Source: Entoloma clypeatum
Taxonomy: Eukaryota > Basidiomycota > Agaricomycetes > Agaricales > Entolomataceae
DNA: 64,000 nucleotides
Reading direction: 5' to 3'
Assembly: GCA_963565915.1 (NCBI GenBank)
Contig: OY751493.1
Coordinates: forward strand, 930,001 to 994,000
Positions 32,501 through 42,698 of the stretch are shown in pieces (position 1 is the first letter of the stretch; the number at the start of each line of letters is the position of its first letter). The notes under the pieces were generated by a model that was not told the DNA's origin, did not search any database, and saw only the letters and a program-made list of their open reading frames with translations. The translations under genes and the position numbers were made by a program.

Positions 32501-34312
32501 ATTGAACAGGATCAACCTGAATCAGACAACGAACTGCCTGCCAGTGAGCCTGATGACGAACCGCGAGTACCCACTCCACAACCCGAGCAAGTACCAGATC
32601 GACCGATCAGGGAACGACGAGTTCGGAAGATGCCAGGAAGCATCTATGGGGAAGACACTCCAGCGTCTGATCTTGAAAAATTAGATCGAAGACGGAGATT
32701 GGGCGGTCAAACGGCATGGATGAATGACCTCCTGATGGAGGCAATATCAGTCCAAGTTGGCATCGTTGAAATGTCCCATAAAGACATATACCCTCTTCCA
32801 AATAAAGAAGACTGGTATGCGGCTGAACGTAAAGAGCTAGATATGCTCAAACGCCGCGGGGTGATCACGGAGCTAGTACCCCTGCCTGCAGGGAGGAAAG
32901 CTCTAAGGAACAAATGGGTTTACAACGAAAAATCCGATGGGCGTCTGAAAGCGCGCCTCGTCGCAAAAGGCTTCTCACAGGTAGAAGGGATCGACTTTGA
33001 TCAGATCTTCTCACCAGTCGTAAGATATGAAACTGTCCGACTAATACTGGCATTGACAGCCCTTGAAGGGTGGTTCATGACTCTTTTGGACGTCTCATCA
33101 GCCTTCCTCTATGGAACGCTCCGTGAAGTCATTTACATGCGACAGCCTGAGGGCTACATAGTAAAAGGGAAAGAACACCTCGTGTACCAACTATTCAAAG
33201 CTCTATATGGACTTAAGCAGGCCGCATTAGCCTGGTGGAGGGAACTTGATTCCTCCATGAAAAAGCTCGGCTTTGTCCGGCTTCACTCCGATGCGGGAGT
33301 GTTCATTCACAAAAGTACCAATGGGGAAATTGTAATCGCCGTCATCTATGTCGACGACTCTGCTTTTCTCGGCACAAACCGGGAATATACGCTAGAAAAG
33401 AAGAAGGCCTTCATGACAACATGGGAATGCAGGGACCTAGGTCACCTAGCGCCCGATGGGGAACCAAAGGAATTTCTCTCAATCCAAATAAGGCAACGTG
33501 GGAAGAGGATCTTCATTGATCAAGTACCTTACCTTGAGAAAATTCTGGCACGCATGGGGATGAGCGAATCTAACGCCACCCATACCCCACTTCCTACGGG
33601 CTACAAACCCATGGCGTCCGAAGATGAACCCAATGCGGAACTCCGATCCAAGTACCAATCCGTCATCGGATCACTCCTATATCTGATGATCGGAACGAGG
33701 CCTGACATCTGCTTTGCTGTAATCAAAATGTCCCAATTTTCCGCAAATCCCACCAAACGCCATTTAGAGGTGGCTAGGGATATTTGTAGATATTTGAAGG
33801 CAACGAAAAATTACGCGATCATGTACGATGGGGACTCAGGGAAAGGGATCTATGCATTCACAGACTCCGACTGGGCGTCAGATGAAAACACGAGGAGGTC
33901 TACCACCGGCTTCTTCATATCACTGGCGTCTGGAGCGATAACATGGGTATCATCGGCGCAAAAGACCATCGCCCTCTCTTCTACAGAAGCAGAGTATATG
34001 GCGCTATCAGATTGCAGTCGCGCAGCAACATGGCTGAGAAGCATGCTTGCCGAACTTGGAATGCAGATCGGGTCAGTACCGATCTACGGAGATAACAACG
34101 GCTCCGTCTTTATCGCATCCAACCCTGTAACTGAGAAGCGATCCAAGCACATTGACGTGCGATTCCACTTCGTCAGAGAAAAAGTCTCCGAAGGAATTAT
34201 TACGGTCGAATTCATCGAAGGAGTGAATAACCCTGCAGACCTTTTGACTAAGAATCTGGGGAAAATCCTCTTTTCCAAGTTTATCCCGTACTTCGGACTG
34301 ATAAAGAACTAG
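29585..34312 (+). CDS. copia copy B Gag-Pol polyprotein, 1575 aa, intact
   Basis: Single-ORF retrotransposon polyprotein. Order by residue: copia-type gag (about 1-230, FDGIDYRSWAEKMKSYL), a basic Ser/Lys linker, protease with WILDSGASLHF (about 505), integrase with the zinc region (HKRLGHP..CTGCLKGK, about 640-690) and DDE residues in LIHSDLKQ, VDGGGEFDEY and QQNGRAERIN, an acidic linker, RT with VYNEKSDGRLKARLVAKGF and YVDDSAFLG, and RNase H with FTDSDWAS and SSTEAEYMAL. I see no canonical CCHC knuckle; only CTHC just before the protease. It matches the copy C polyprotein except at a small number of positions. Confidence 0.97.
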   Translation: MSTSRSALDTITPFDGIDYRSWAEKMKSYLLHQGVWRLVSGDIPRPVIADFTTTVSTPGATATAPPVLATTVDQPGFRKEEKAWIRDDDVALGAIRLKVSEAIRRHIKDATSSKDAWKSLKDAYSKISPAVIFGDFKAAATYKLSGRDPVPEIERLGSLFARLADSNFDVPDLMQAMILANAIPDAWSSLSTALFQVYDADDFTYKAVAESIISEYRRKYSIGSTRTSNEQARKISGTKRKGQDPKWEKQQKPSTSQNDADEQPNSTDHSTASEKKKGKGRWRNQKKNANTADNASDHVEETVEFVAPAIHFPPLPTPSFTTVTGRGKTTSTAQPDSAKMQSLLQRMNPPPSQYTGLPSGKPSVWKKNDHVRKLARGIGARPSGSNLRILDTIIPEIDERPAKQRRVAPSIEESLGMMDIDHQSERMGPEQFEDGLIELDGSSHLSLKLDQMGNANNHAQTFEYILASTNADSIDLFSDDLYKKYTKHFASCTHCKEKERAQWILDSGASLHFTHEFKDFAYYRPLKAKRFVQTAAKGKKLEILGVGAVPVRHTLNGETKTHLLRPVFYIPDMDTRLLSLGVFLNHGYKVDGMRGEINISKGLNKIQFSPHFIGQTIYWLDTEIRYDQIHAISSEITVETWHKRLGHPNDQALNKIPTSTKGVPRTLVREKSQENCTGCLKGKMPNQSYPNSTTRAVKPFDLIHSDLKQISTASYHKYKYFLTFLDDFSSHVWVVLLRKKSGAITALKQFLAMIQNQFAATPKKWRVDGGGEFDEYKDVLADHGILIDVTLPYQHQQNGRAERINRTLWEKSQALRFDACLPPMWWEFCLEHAAFLYNRTPMQRLEWKTPYFRVTNEIPDMSSVRVFGCQAYVYIPKEKRRNSLESRSRLMIYLGSKPGVKGYRFMDPETNTIFMGGKAIFDESKYPRCHIDPLPENHPEMENPEPADEFEDLIPGSNDDDSHNETPHIPVPIEQDQPESDNELPASEPDDEPRVPTPQPEQVPDRPIRERRVRKMPGSIYGEDTPASDLEKLDRRRRLGGQTAWMNDLLMEAISVQVGIVEMSHKDIYPLPNKEDWYAAERKELDMLKRRGVITELVPLPAGRKALRNKWVYNEKSDGRLKARLVAKGFSQVEGIDFDQIFSPVVRYETVRLILALTALEGWFMTLLDVSSAFLYGTLREVIYMRQPEGYIVKGKEHLVYQLFKALYGLKQAALAWWRELDSSMKKLGFVRLHSDAGVFIHKSTNGEIVIAVIYVDDSAFLGTNREYTLEKKKAFMTTWECRDLGHLAPDGEPKEFLSIQIRQRGKRIFIDQVPYLEKILARMGMSESNATHTPLPTGYKPMASEDEPNAELRSKYQSVIGSLLYLMIGTRPDICFAVIKMSQFSANPTKRHLEVARDICRYLKATKNYAIMYDGDSGKGIYAFTDSDWASDENTRRSTTGFFISLASGAITWVSSAQKTIALSSTEAEYMALSDCSRAATWLRSMLAELGMQIGSVPIYGDNNGSVFIASNPVTEKRSKHIDVRFHFVREKVSEGIITVEFIEGVNNPADLLTKNLGKILFSKFIPYFGLIKN

Positions 34313-34389
34313 GCGAAACAAAAAGTACCTATATACATATGTGGGAAAAAGTAAGATGTATTTAGAAGTATGTACTAAATATGGGGGGG

Positions 34390-34700
34390 TGTTGAAACTT
34401 TTCCCATCACGTAGATTAGATTAGATTAGATTACATCACGTGACCTTTACATATCTTCATTACATACTTGTTTGGTTGGTACAAACAGTAGTACGGTATA
34501 TAAGACCAGGAAACTGTCAATATCAACAAGTTGTCTCTTGACTCTTAACCAGCTCCATCGCTCTCACCAGCCTCAACCGCTCTCACCAGCCTTACCCCCT
34601 CCCAAACCAAGTAAGTGACTATAGCGGTATCGTAGAGTACTTCCACTGTAGCCGTGTTGCTCAGTACACCTGTGGCTAGCGCCCAGGTGGAACTTCAACA
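34390..34700 (+). repeat. 3' LTR of copia copy B
   Basis: 311 bp, identical by eye to the 5' LTR; preceded by the purine tract ATATGGGGGGG. Confidence 0.96.
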
Positions 34701-34705
34701 CATCG

Positions 34706-35063
34706 TCCATATGACCTTTAAATCGAGTTAGAAGATGGATCGACTCCCCCTATTGGCCCTATGTACTCCATTTCACAATCCGAACTATCTTCTCTGCAAT
34801 CTCACTCTCCGCACGGTGCTCCGGTCCTCTTTGTCCGAAAGAAGGATGGTTCCCTCTGCCTGTGCGTCGACTATCGGGGCCTGAACAAAGTTACCAAGAA
34901 GGATCATTACCCTCTTCCACTCATCTCCGACCTCCTTTCCACTGCTGGAAAAGCACATGTTTATACCACTCTCAACCTCGGGCATGCATATCATCTTGTC
35001 CGCATTGCTGATGGAGATGAATGGAAAACCGTTTTCCACACTCGTTACAGATCGTTTGAATGG
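34706..35063 (+). pseudogene. Element D reverse transcriptase, middle fragment
   Basis: Continues the RT frame broken at 28910: PYDL, a [19 protein letters not shown], then [20 protein letters not shown] (fingers) and [17 protein letters not shown], ending in FEW at 35063 where an LTR insertion with TSD AATGG interrupts. Confidence 0.8.
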
Positions 35064-35093
35064 TGTTACACTTTTCACCACCCTCTTCCTATG

Positions 35094-35495
35094 TGTTATG
35101 CTTAACAAACCGTTCCAAGGTTCGGGCAGAGTATGCAGGAAAGTGGAAAGGCGAAGAGCAAAGTGATTGCTAAATCTAAGGAATCTACTATAGTACAAGA
35201 GGTTTATATAGGTACTGACTATAGGCGGTAGCAGATGAGTCAGTACTGCGGAAGGCAGTGCGCATGAGTAAGGCGACTGCGGAAGGCTATGTACAGTGAG
35301 TAAGCTGACTGCGGAAAGCAAGTCAGCGCGGGAGCGAAGTATACTAAAGGGAATGACGAAGTAATGTAATGAGTCAGACTGGGAATCGAAGGTTGCGAAA
35401 GTAGACATTAGACATAGTAAGTTCGTAAGAGGGCGCCGAGTCGGGCCGATAAGTAAAAGATATGATGTGGTCCTCATACTATAGAGTCCGTAACA
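35094..35495 (-). repeat. 3' LTR of gypsy copy 2
   Basis: 402 bp. On the - strand it runs TGTTACGG..CATAACA. It keeps the self-primer segment (CTTAGATTTAGCAATCAC on the - strand) but differs from element 1 in the U3 part. Confidence 0.85.
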
Positions 35496-35529
35496 TGTTC
35501 CCCTCTCCAAGCTCTGTGTCCTCACAGAG

Positions 35530-35901
35530 TCACTGTCCCCATCCCTCATTGTTGCCGGGATCGGACCAGTTCAGACTTTCCTTGAGGCTCCAATCATATA
35601 TCAACTCCTCGTTGATGGCTACGGCGAGTTCGAGGCCTTTGATAGCCAGCCAAATACGTCGATTCTCGATTACGAGGGTGCTGGTGTAATTTCCGAGAAT
35701 TTGTTTTTCCTCGGGACTCGGGGCGACGGGTAGGTTGGACAGCGAGTGAAGCCGGATATGCATCTGGCGATGGAGGAGGACAGCAAGGGAAGTTTCGAGA
35801 GCATGGATTTGGTCTCTCATGGAGAGTGCTTCGTTCATGAGGGCGGCGATGGCGGGGTTGATGTCGGTGGTGGAGGTGGAGGTAACGGTGGTGTTGGACA
35901 T
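35530..35901 (-). CDS. Accessory ORF3 of gypsy copy 2, unknown function
   Basis: 123 residues, the counterpart of the ORF at 14813-15181, with the same position between pol and LTR. The block EALSMRDQIHALETS is unchanged, as are LHRQMHIRLH, EEK, ENRR and ELI.DW. It has no stop codon although the neighbouring pol has at least seven. No signal peptide or membrane segment. Function unknown; a Gag-like, chaperone-like or regulatory role are all open. Confidence 0.65.
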   Translation of the reverse strand: MSNTTVTSTSTTDINPAIAALMNEALSMRDQIHALETSLAVLLHRQMHIRLHSLSNLPVAPSPEEKQILGNYTSTLVIENRRIWLAIKGLELAVAINEELIYDWSLKESLNWSDPGNNEGWGQ

Positions 35902-36038
35902 GGCGGCGAGGATGGTTGAGAGATAGAAGAAGAAGGGGGAGGCTATATTGGGCAGGGAAAAGGACTAGAGCAGGGAACTCGGTGTGTGGTTGACTGATGA
36001 GGTCGATACTTGTCATGGATTCTGAGAGCTGTCTTTTA

Positions 36039-39000
36039 TCATGGGCGAGACGGGTTCTGCTGATGGAAATCACGGATCAAATCTTGAGCGTTCTGAACAT
36101 TAGCTCGAGGGTCCCATGTGTTCTCTTCTGGACCATATCCTTCCCACTGGACAAGGTACTGGATCTTTCTGCGGAACTTTCGAGAGTCTAGGATCATAGA
36201 CACATGATACTCTTCTCATCCTTCGACAATGATCGGATCAGGGGCTGGTTTCTTTTTCTGGATGGCATACTTCGGAGTTTCATATGGTGACAACAGGGTC
36301 TCGTTGAACACAGGGTGAATCATCTTCCAAGTCTTTGGAAGATCAAGAAGGTACGCGCTAGTTCCTTTCTTCTCTAGGACTTTGAATGGTCCATGTCGGA
36401 GCGCATCAAGTTTCTTTGAGGGGCGATTGGTCCTGATGTTAGTCCCTTCCAGCCACACCTTGTCTCCGATGCAGTAGTCCCGAGACGGACTTCGCCGTGT
36501 GTCAACTGTCTTCTTCATCTGATCCTGTGCTTGTTTCAGCGCAGCATTGGCTTCTTCTCGTGCCTGTTTGAGTTTTTTCAAGAAGTCGTTGGCAGCCGGA
36601 TTGGTATCTTCTAACACGAGTTCTCCCTTCCACGGATGTAAACTGTAGTTGAGGTAGAATGAGGTGTGCTTCGTCGCCTGATGTTCTTTGTCATTGTACT
36701 GGAACTCTGCAATTGCGATCCATTCAGCCCAATCATCCTGTAGATGGTTGACAAAGTTCCATAAGAACGCTTCCGTCTCCTGATGCGATCACTCGGCCTG
36801 TCCGTCAGTCTGTGGGTGGTATGCGGTGGACAGGTTCCTCTTGATCCCTAGCATGCGGCAGAGTATCTCCATGAACTTCGCGGTGAACTGTGGTCCCCTA
36901 TCGCTGATGATCTTCTTGGGGATCCCATGAAGCTTCCATATCTGATCCCGATAGATCTTGGCTAATCCTTCAGCTGATAGTTCCATGGTTGTCGGAATAA
37001 GGTGAAGCATCTTCGAATGTCTATCCGTGATGACCAGAATTGCGTTTTTTCCATCAGATTCTGGTATCGGTCCTACGACGTCAATTCCTATGTCTTCCCA
37101 TGGGTGACTTGGTGCTGCATGGGGATGTAGCGGAGCATGTCGCTTTTGTCGGTTAATCTTGTTGCATTGACAAGTGTCGCAACCCTTCACGTACTTCTTC
37201 ACATCATGCAGTACGGTAGGCCACCAGTAGGTGCGAGTGAGGAGTTCATGTGTCCGGTACTGTCCTGGATGTCCAGCCACTGGTGCATCGTGTGACTCGA
37301 ACATCAATTCTTGTCGTAATTGTGGATCTGGCAGGACATAGACTCATTCTCCTGCATAGGTGATCCCATTCTCCTGTTGATACCAATGAGGGTTCTTTTT
37401 TAGGCCCTGCACTACTTCTGTCTCCATGCGGTTCGAAGCCTTGATGCATGCGATCCATGGGTTTTCGATGGTTGTGATGTTTCCAATTTTGATGGAATCA
37501 GATGTCTCACCCCCTTCAAAGAATTGTTCCTCCGTGAACATCTCCATTTGTACCACATCTTCTGATTACAACTGTTTCAAGAATAGTCCCTCCTTGAGCA
37601 TTTGGTCACTGTCCTGTGGTTCAAGTTCTGCTTCATACCAGGGTAAGCATGACAGGATGTCCGCTTTCACATTGGTCTTGCTGGGCACATGCCGTAATTC
37701 AAAGTCATAGTCTTGTAACTTCATTTTCCAGCGTCGCTGTCGTTGATTCAGGTCCTGAGGACGACGGAAATATTCCAGGTTCTTGTGATCGGTCAAGATT
37801 TCGAAACGTTCCCTGGCTTCGAGCAGATAGTGTCTCCAATCTTTTAATGCTTCCACGACTGCCAGGAGTTCCTTGTCATATATCTTGTAATTCTGTTCGG
37901 CCGCGGACATGGTCTGCGACAAGAACGCGATGGGGTGCCATTTGTCGTCTTGCTTCTGAGAGAGTACTGCCCCAATTGCATAGCCCGATGCATCGGTTTC
38001 AACCCTGAACTGTCCCTCTGGTTTTGGTAATGCCAAGACTGGTGCCGATGTAATTGCCCATATGAGACCTTCAAAAGCTTGCTGCTCTGTTGGTCCCCAA
38101 GTAAATGCCGTACCGCCTGTGAGCGTGGTGAGAGGTTTCGCGATGTTTGAGTACCCTTCAATAAAACATCAATAGAAGTTAGCAAATCCAAGGAACTTCT
38201 GAACTTCCTTTTTTGATGTGGGTGCTCGCCAGTTTCGAATTGTATCCACCTTCTCAGTTTCCATCTCAACACGTCCCTCACCAACCACATATCCCAATAT
38301 AGGACATTTCGTTACTTCCCATAAACACTTCTTCTCCTTTAGGAACAAATCATTGTCCAATAGGATCTGTAGGATTTCTTCAGTGTTTCGCACGAGTTCT
38401 TCCTTGGTTTTACCGATAACCACAATGTCATCCATGTAGATCATGCAGACACGTCGGCGGATCTGGTCCCGGAATAAACTAGCCATCATTCGAGAGAACG
38501 TTCCCGGGGAGTTGCAAAGACCGAAAAACATGACCAATGGTTCGAACAATCCTCGACTGGTGAGAAAGGCAGCTTTCCATTTATCGCCCTCCTTAATGCG
38601 GATGTTGTTATAGCCCCACATGATGTCCATTTTATTGAAGTAGACCGCATCTTTCAGTACGTCCAAGAGATCGGATATTTGTGGGAGTGGGAATTTGTCT
38701 TTGACCGTGAATTTATTGACCATGCGGTAATCTTGTACCAATCGTTTGGAGCCATCCTTCTTGTTGATGAAGAAGCAAGGGGAGGCATAAGGGGATTTGG
38801 ATGGGCGGATCTTTCCTGTTGCTAGACCCTCGTCAATGAATGCGTCCAATTCCTCTTGTTCCTTTTGCATCATAGGATATGTATTTCCCCCTAGTTCCTT
38901 TGGTGCATCTGGTGTAAGTTCGATACCATGGTCCCATTCCCTCTCCTTTGGGATCTTATCGAAGTTGTCTTTTTCGAAAAGATGAGCAAATCATTCAACA

Positions 39001-39660
39001 TATGAGGGTCGTTTGGTTGTGGGAGGTGGTGTGGGAGTGACAGCTTCCAAGATAGGGTCTCCAGGCTTCCATTTCTGATCCGACTTTTTGGGTGCATCTT
39101 TGTCGCGCACCTCAACCATGCGAACTTGGTGTTTGCGACCATTAAGGTTAATCCTGAAATCCGAGTGTTTGGTTCGACATGTTGTTGGGCACCGGTTAAA
39201 TGTTACCGCGCCGGTTGTCCAATTGATTGTGGGGTTGTGGTGCACCAACCAGTCATGTCCCAAGAGCATGTCCGTTCTCCCAATGTCCAGTACCATTGCT
39301 TCCATGGTTTCCTGATGTGCTCCCAAATCCAGTTTGACTTCGGCAAGTTGGCTTGCTTTCTGTTGTTGATTTGGTGATCCATCCGCATTTAGAATTGCTA
39401 TGGGCGGTATTCCTCGCGTGGGGAGGTTCTGTTTGCGTACTATTCTGGGATGGATGCATGTGCGTTCACATCCGCTGTCAACCTCAGGTCAGATAACCTT
39501 TGGTCCTTGTCGTGTCCTGAGCTGAGCTAATAGCCTGATTTCTCGTCTTTTCAGAGGTTTATCTCCCTTCACAATCTTAGTCGACGCAGCGGCTCGCTTG
39601 GCAGGGATGACATAGGTTCTATTGTCTGCAGTCATACAAGGCAAGCAAGTCCGTTTAATA
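36039..39660 (-). pseudogene. pol of gypsy copy 2, 5' truncated, with many stops
   Basis: Reads on the - strand from a protease (..VDSGCERTC) through RT (YMDDIVVIG near 38430), RNase H (TDASGYAIGAVLSQ), integrase (CDTCQCNK, ISDRGPQF, DGQAE) and chromodomain. Stops that replace Arg codons of element 1 include complement TCA at 36789, 37344, 38169, 38991 and 39489. A TAA near 37563 replaces a Glu codon. The gene is dead. Confidence 0.9.
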
Positions 39661-40119
39661 GAGACATGTGTCCCCTCTATTAGCGCTATGACTCACACTG
39701 ACTTGGACTATTCCCCTTTTAGATACATTTTCACTTGTTATCTCTGACTCATGGCCTTAAGGCCTTATCTCTGACTCCTATGCCACAGCCTCCTTGAAAC
39801 ATCTAACTAACCAATGGCCTATTTAGCTCCTGTGCAGCATCTACTTATTTATAGCCATAGGATAACATATATAAGACTTGTAACTTTAGAGTAGAGGTCC
39901 TTAGCTTGACCTAGGCATACAACACTTACTTGTCTATTTCTTCAAACACTCTCCAACTAAGTGCCTGCAAGGACTTAGCTCTGCCAGACCTGAACCAGGT
40001 TGTCCTTCTGAGGAACTCGCTGATCTTGACCAAGTCGTCCTATTGAGGGACTTGTTGTGGAACCAGTACAAACCCACATGATTTGATACTTGGACTGATT
40101 GTAGGCTCTCGCCATAACA

Positions 40120-42629
40120 AATGGCTTGTTATGCCTTTTGGACTATCCAACGCCCCTGCTGCTTTTCAGCAATTTGTGAATGATATCTTCAGTGACCTCC
40201 TTGATGTTACAGTGGTGGTCTACCTCGATGACATTCTCATTTACTCCAACGACCCCGCCAAGCACCCCAACGATGTCAAGGAAGTTCTCTGATGTCTCCG
40301 CAAGAACAGACTTTACGTCCACTCCGACAAGTGTGAATTTTCTGTCGACACAGTCGAATACCTTGGTTTCATCCTTTCCCCCTCCGGTCTTTGCATGTCC
40401 AAAACCAAGGTGAAGACCATCCAAGAGTGGCCTGAACCTCGAAAAGTGAAGGACATACAGTCTTTCCTTGGATTCGCGAATATCTATCGATGTTTCATTC
40501 ACGGTTATTCAGACATCATTGTTCCGCTCACCTGACTCACCTGGAAGGGTACTCCATTCTGTTTCTCTGACTCTGCATGGAGTGCTTTCAATGAGTTGAA
40601 ACTCACTTTTACCAAAGCACCAGTCCTCACTTATTGGATTCCTGATCAACCTAATATCATTGAGACAGATGCCTCCGATTACGCACTTGGTGCTATTTTG
40701 TCCATCTGGACCTCCAACAAGGAGATACACCCAGTAGTGTTCCACTCCCGCACCTTCACCGCCCCAGAACTCAAGTATGACATGCACGACAAGGAGTTAC
40801 TTGCTATCCATGAAGCATTCAAGGTATGGCGACATTACCTTGAAGGCTCTGCTGCTCCGATCGACGTTGTTATGGACCACAAGAACCTGGAGTACTTTGC
40901 CACTACAAAGGTTCTTAACCGCTGACAGGCCCAGTGGTCCGAGTTCCTCTCTCAGTTCAACCTCTTGATTTGCTTCCGCCCTGGACGTCTCGGTACCAAG
41001 CCGGACTCTTTGACTAGATGATGGGACATCTATCCCAAAGAGGGGAATAGCAACTATGCCTCGGTAAATCCAAGCAACTTCTGACCAGTCTTTTTCCAAG
41101 AACAGCTGTCTGCATCTCTCCGAGCTACGGAGTTGTTCACCCCCGTTCTCCATGCCACAGTCATCATTGAACAGCTACATTCCAACATCCTCTGTTCACT
41201 CCCATCTGACCCAATCTATACTGACCATCTCAAGAAGCCCAAACCGCACTGGTCCATAGACTCTGACAGTTTCCTCCATCATAGTGGTCACATCTATGTT
41301 CCCGACTCTGATAACCTCCGACTCTGCATTCTCCGCAACAAGCATGACCATATTCTCTCCGGACACCCCAGACAGAACAAGACCGGTAGTCTCATTCAAC
41401 AAGATTATACTTGGCCTGGTGTTCGAGACTTTGTCAAAAAGTATTGTAAATCCTGCACCACTCGCATGTGTTCTAAACCTCAATGCTACAAGCCCTATGG
41501 TATGCTCAAGCAACTCCCAGTTCCAAACCTTCCATGGAACTCCATATCCATGGACTTCATTGAGACACTTCCGACCTCTAGCGGTTTTGACGCAATCCTT
41601 GTTATTGTTGATCGAATGACAAAACAAAGCATTTTTGTTCCGACTATGATCCACTGCACCTCTGAAGATCTAGCCACCTTGTTCATCTTGCATGTGTTCT
41701 CCAAGCACAGAGCACCGGAACATGTCACCTCCGACCAAGGCCTGGAGTTTGTCTCCCGCTTTTTCCGTTCCCTCAGAAAAGCCCTCAACATGACTCTGCA
41801 CTTCACCTCTGGCTATCATCTTGAAGATGACAGTCAAACCGAACATACCAACCAAACCTTGGAACAGTACCTCCGCATTTTCTGCAACTATCAGAAGGAC
41901 AACTGGTCCAAGCTACTTCCGCTTGCGGAGTTCACATACAACAATGCTCCAAGTGCTATAACCAGGATCTCACCCTTCTTTGCCAATAAAGTTCATCATC
42001 CAAACCTCTCCATCCATCCAGAGCACAACCTCGCATCTGCCTATGCCTGACAATTTGTCATAGACCTGGACGAGCTTCACCAAGAGCTCCAATCTACAAT
42101 CCTGGAAGCTCAACAACACTATCAAGGCCCCACCAATCTCCAGCGTGCTCCGCCTCCTCCACTCGAAGTAGAACAGCAGGTGTTTGTGAAGGCCAAGTTT
42201 TTCTGCACTACACGACCCTCCAAAAAGCTGTCTGAAAAGTACCTTGGTCCCTTTGACATCCTTGCCAGGAATGGTACACACTCTTACACCCTCCGAGTTC
42301 CAGACACCATACGCGGTGTTCACCCCATTTTCCACATCTCCATGCTGGAGCCATCTGTTCCAAACATCATTCCAAACCAGACAGTAACTCCGCCTCCTCC
42401 GATCGATGTTGAAGGAGAAGCAGAATATGAAATCACCAAAATCCTTGACACCAAATTGGATCAGCATTGTTCTTGCAAATTGCTCTACCTAGTCCATTGG
42501 CTAGGCTATGAAGGAACCGATGAGGAACAGTTCTGGCTACCCGCCACAGAACTCAAACATGTGATGGACTTAGTCACGGATTTTCACTCCGTGTATCCGG
42601 AGAAACTGGGCCCCTTATCACGCCTATAG
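40120..42629 (+). pseudogene. Element D RT (rest), RNase H, integrase and chromodomain
   Basis: [17 protein letters not shown] and [11 protein letters not shown] (RT active site) near 40125-40240, then FLGFANIYRCFI, the RNase H block IIETDASDYALGAIL, integrase zinc region and core (SMDFIETLP, VTSDQGLEFV, DSQTEHTNQ), and a C-terminal chromodomain (EYEITKILDTK..YLVHWLGYE). Stops near 40290, 40533, 40923, 41019 and 41083 are TGA, mostly at positions where an Arg is expected. The longest open stretch is 41133-42050. Confidence 0.88.
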
Positions 42630-42698
42630 AACCTCACAGGATATATATATTGCAAAAAAATAAAAAAATAAAAAATAATTTATTAGAGGGGGGCGGGG

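Larger units (their letters stand above)
28906..34705 (+). mobile_element. copia copy B, intact Ty1/copia element with TSD CATCG
   Basis: LTRs 28911-29221 and 34390-34700 (311 bp each) read as identical. Flanks are CATCG at 28906-28910 and 34701-34705. It holds one uninterrupted 1575-codon gag-pol, a primer site directly after the 5' LTR and a G-run purine tract directly before the 3' LTR. Every part needed for mobility that I can check is present. It sits inside the RT gene of element D. Confidence 0.97.
35094..39660 (-). mobile_element. Truncated chromodomain Ty3/gypsy copy 2 (same family as element 1)
   Basis: On the - strand, the 3' LTR (35094-35495) is followed inward by ORF3, the chromodomain, integrase, RNase H, RT and protease, all colinear with element 1. 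It ends at 39660, a point matching about 11070 in element 1, so gag and the 5' LTR are missing. The pol domain is close to element 1, but the LTR and ORF3 differ more. Confidence 0.92.
35064..40119 (+). repeat. Solo LTR inserted in element D, itself split by a truncated gypsy copy
   Basis: Outer ends TGTTACAC (35064) and CCATAACA (40119) are flanked by AATGG at 35059-35063 and 40120-40124; removing the insert restores the element D RT frame (FEW then LVMPFG). The LTR consists of 35064-35093 plus 39661-40119, about 489 bp, with a TATA-like CATATATAAG near 39869. The rest (35094-39660) is a later gypsy insertion. The deletion that removed that copy's 5' end may also have taken some LTR sequence. 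Confidence 0.6.
26647..42629 (+). mobile_element. Decayed chromodomain Ty3/gypsy element D, host of several insertions
   Basis: Remnants in order: a partial 5' LTR (26647 to about 26940), gag (to 28127), protease and start of RT (to 28910), copia B insertion, RT part (34706-35063), an LTR insertion containing a truncated gypsy copy (35064-40119), then RT, RNase H, integrase and chromodomain (40120-42629). The target duplications of the insertions (CATCG and AATGG) let the reading frame be followed across them. No 3' LTR was found; the element ends after a purine tract near 42673-42687. Confidence 0.8.

Noticed and set aside
39665..40080. CATG direct repeats flanking TGTCCCC..CCCA, a possible separate solo LTR
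   Set aside because: A larger insert with TGTTA..TAACA ends and a perfect 5 bp AATGG duplication that restores the RT frame explains the region better; the CATG pair is probably chance.
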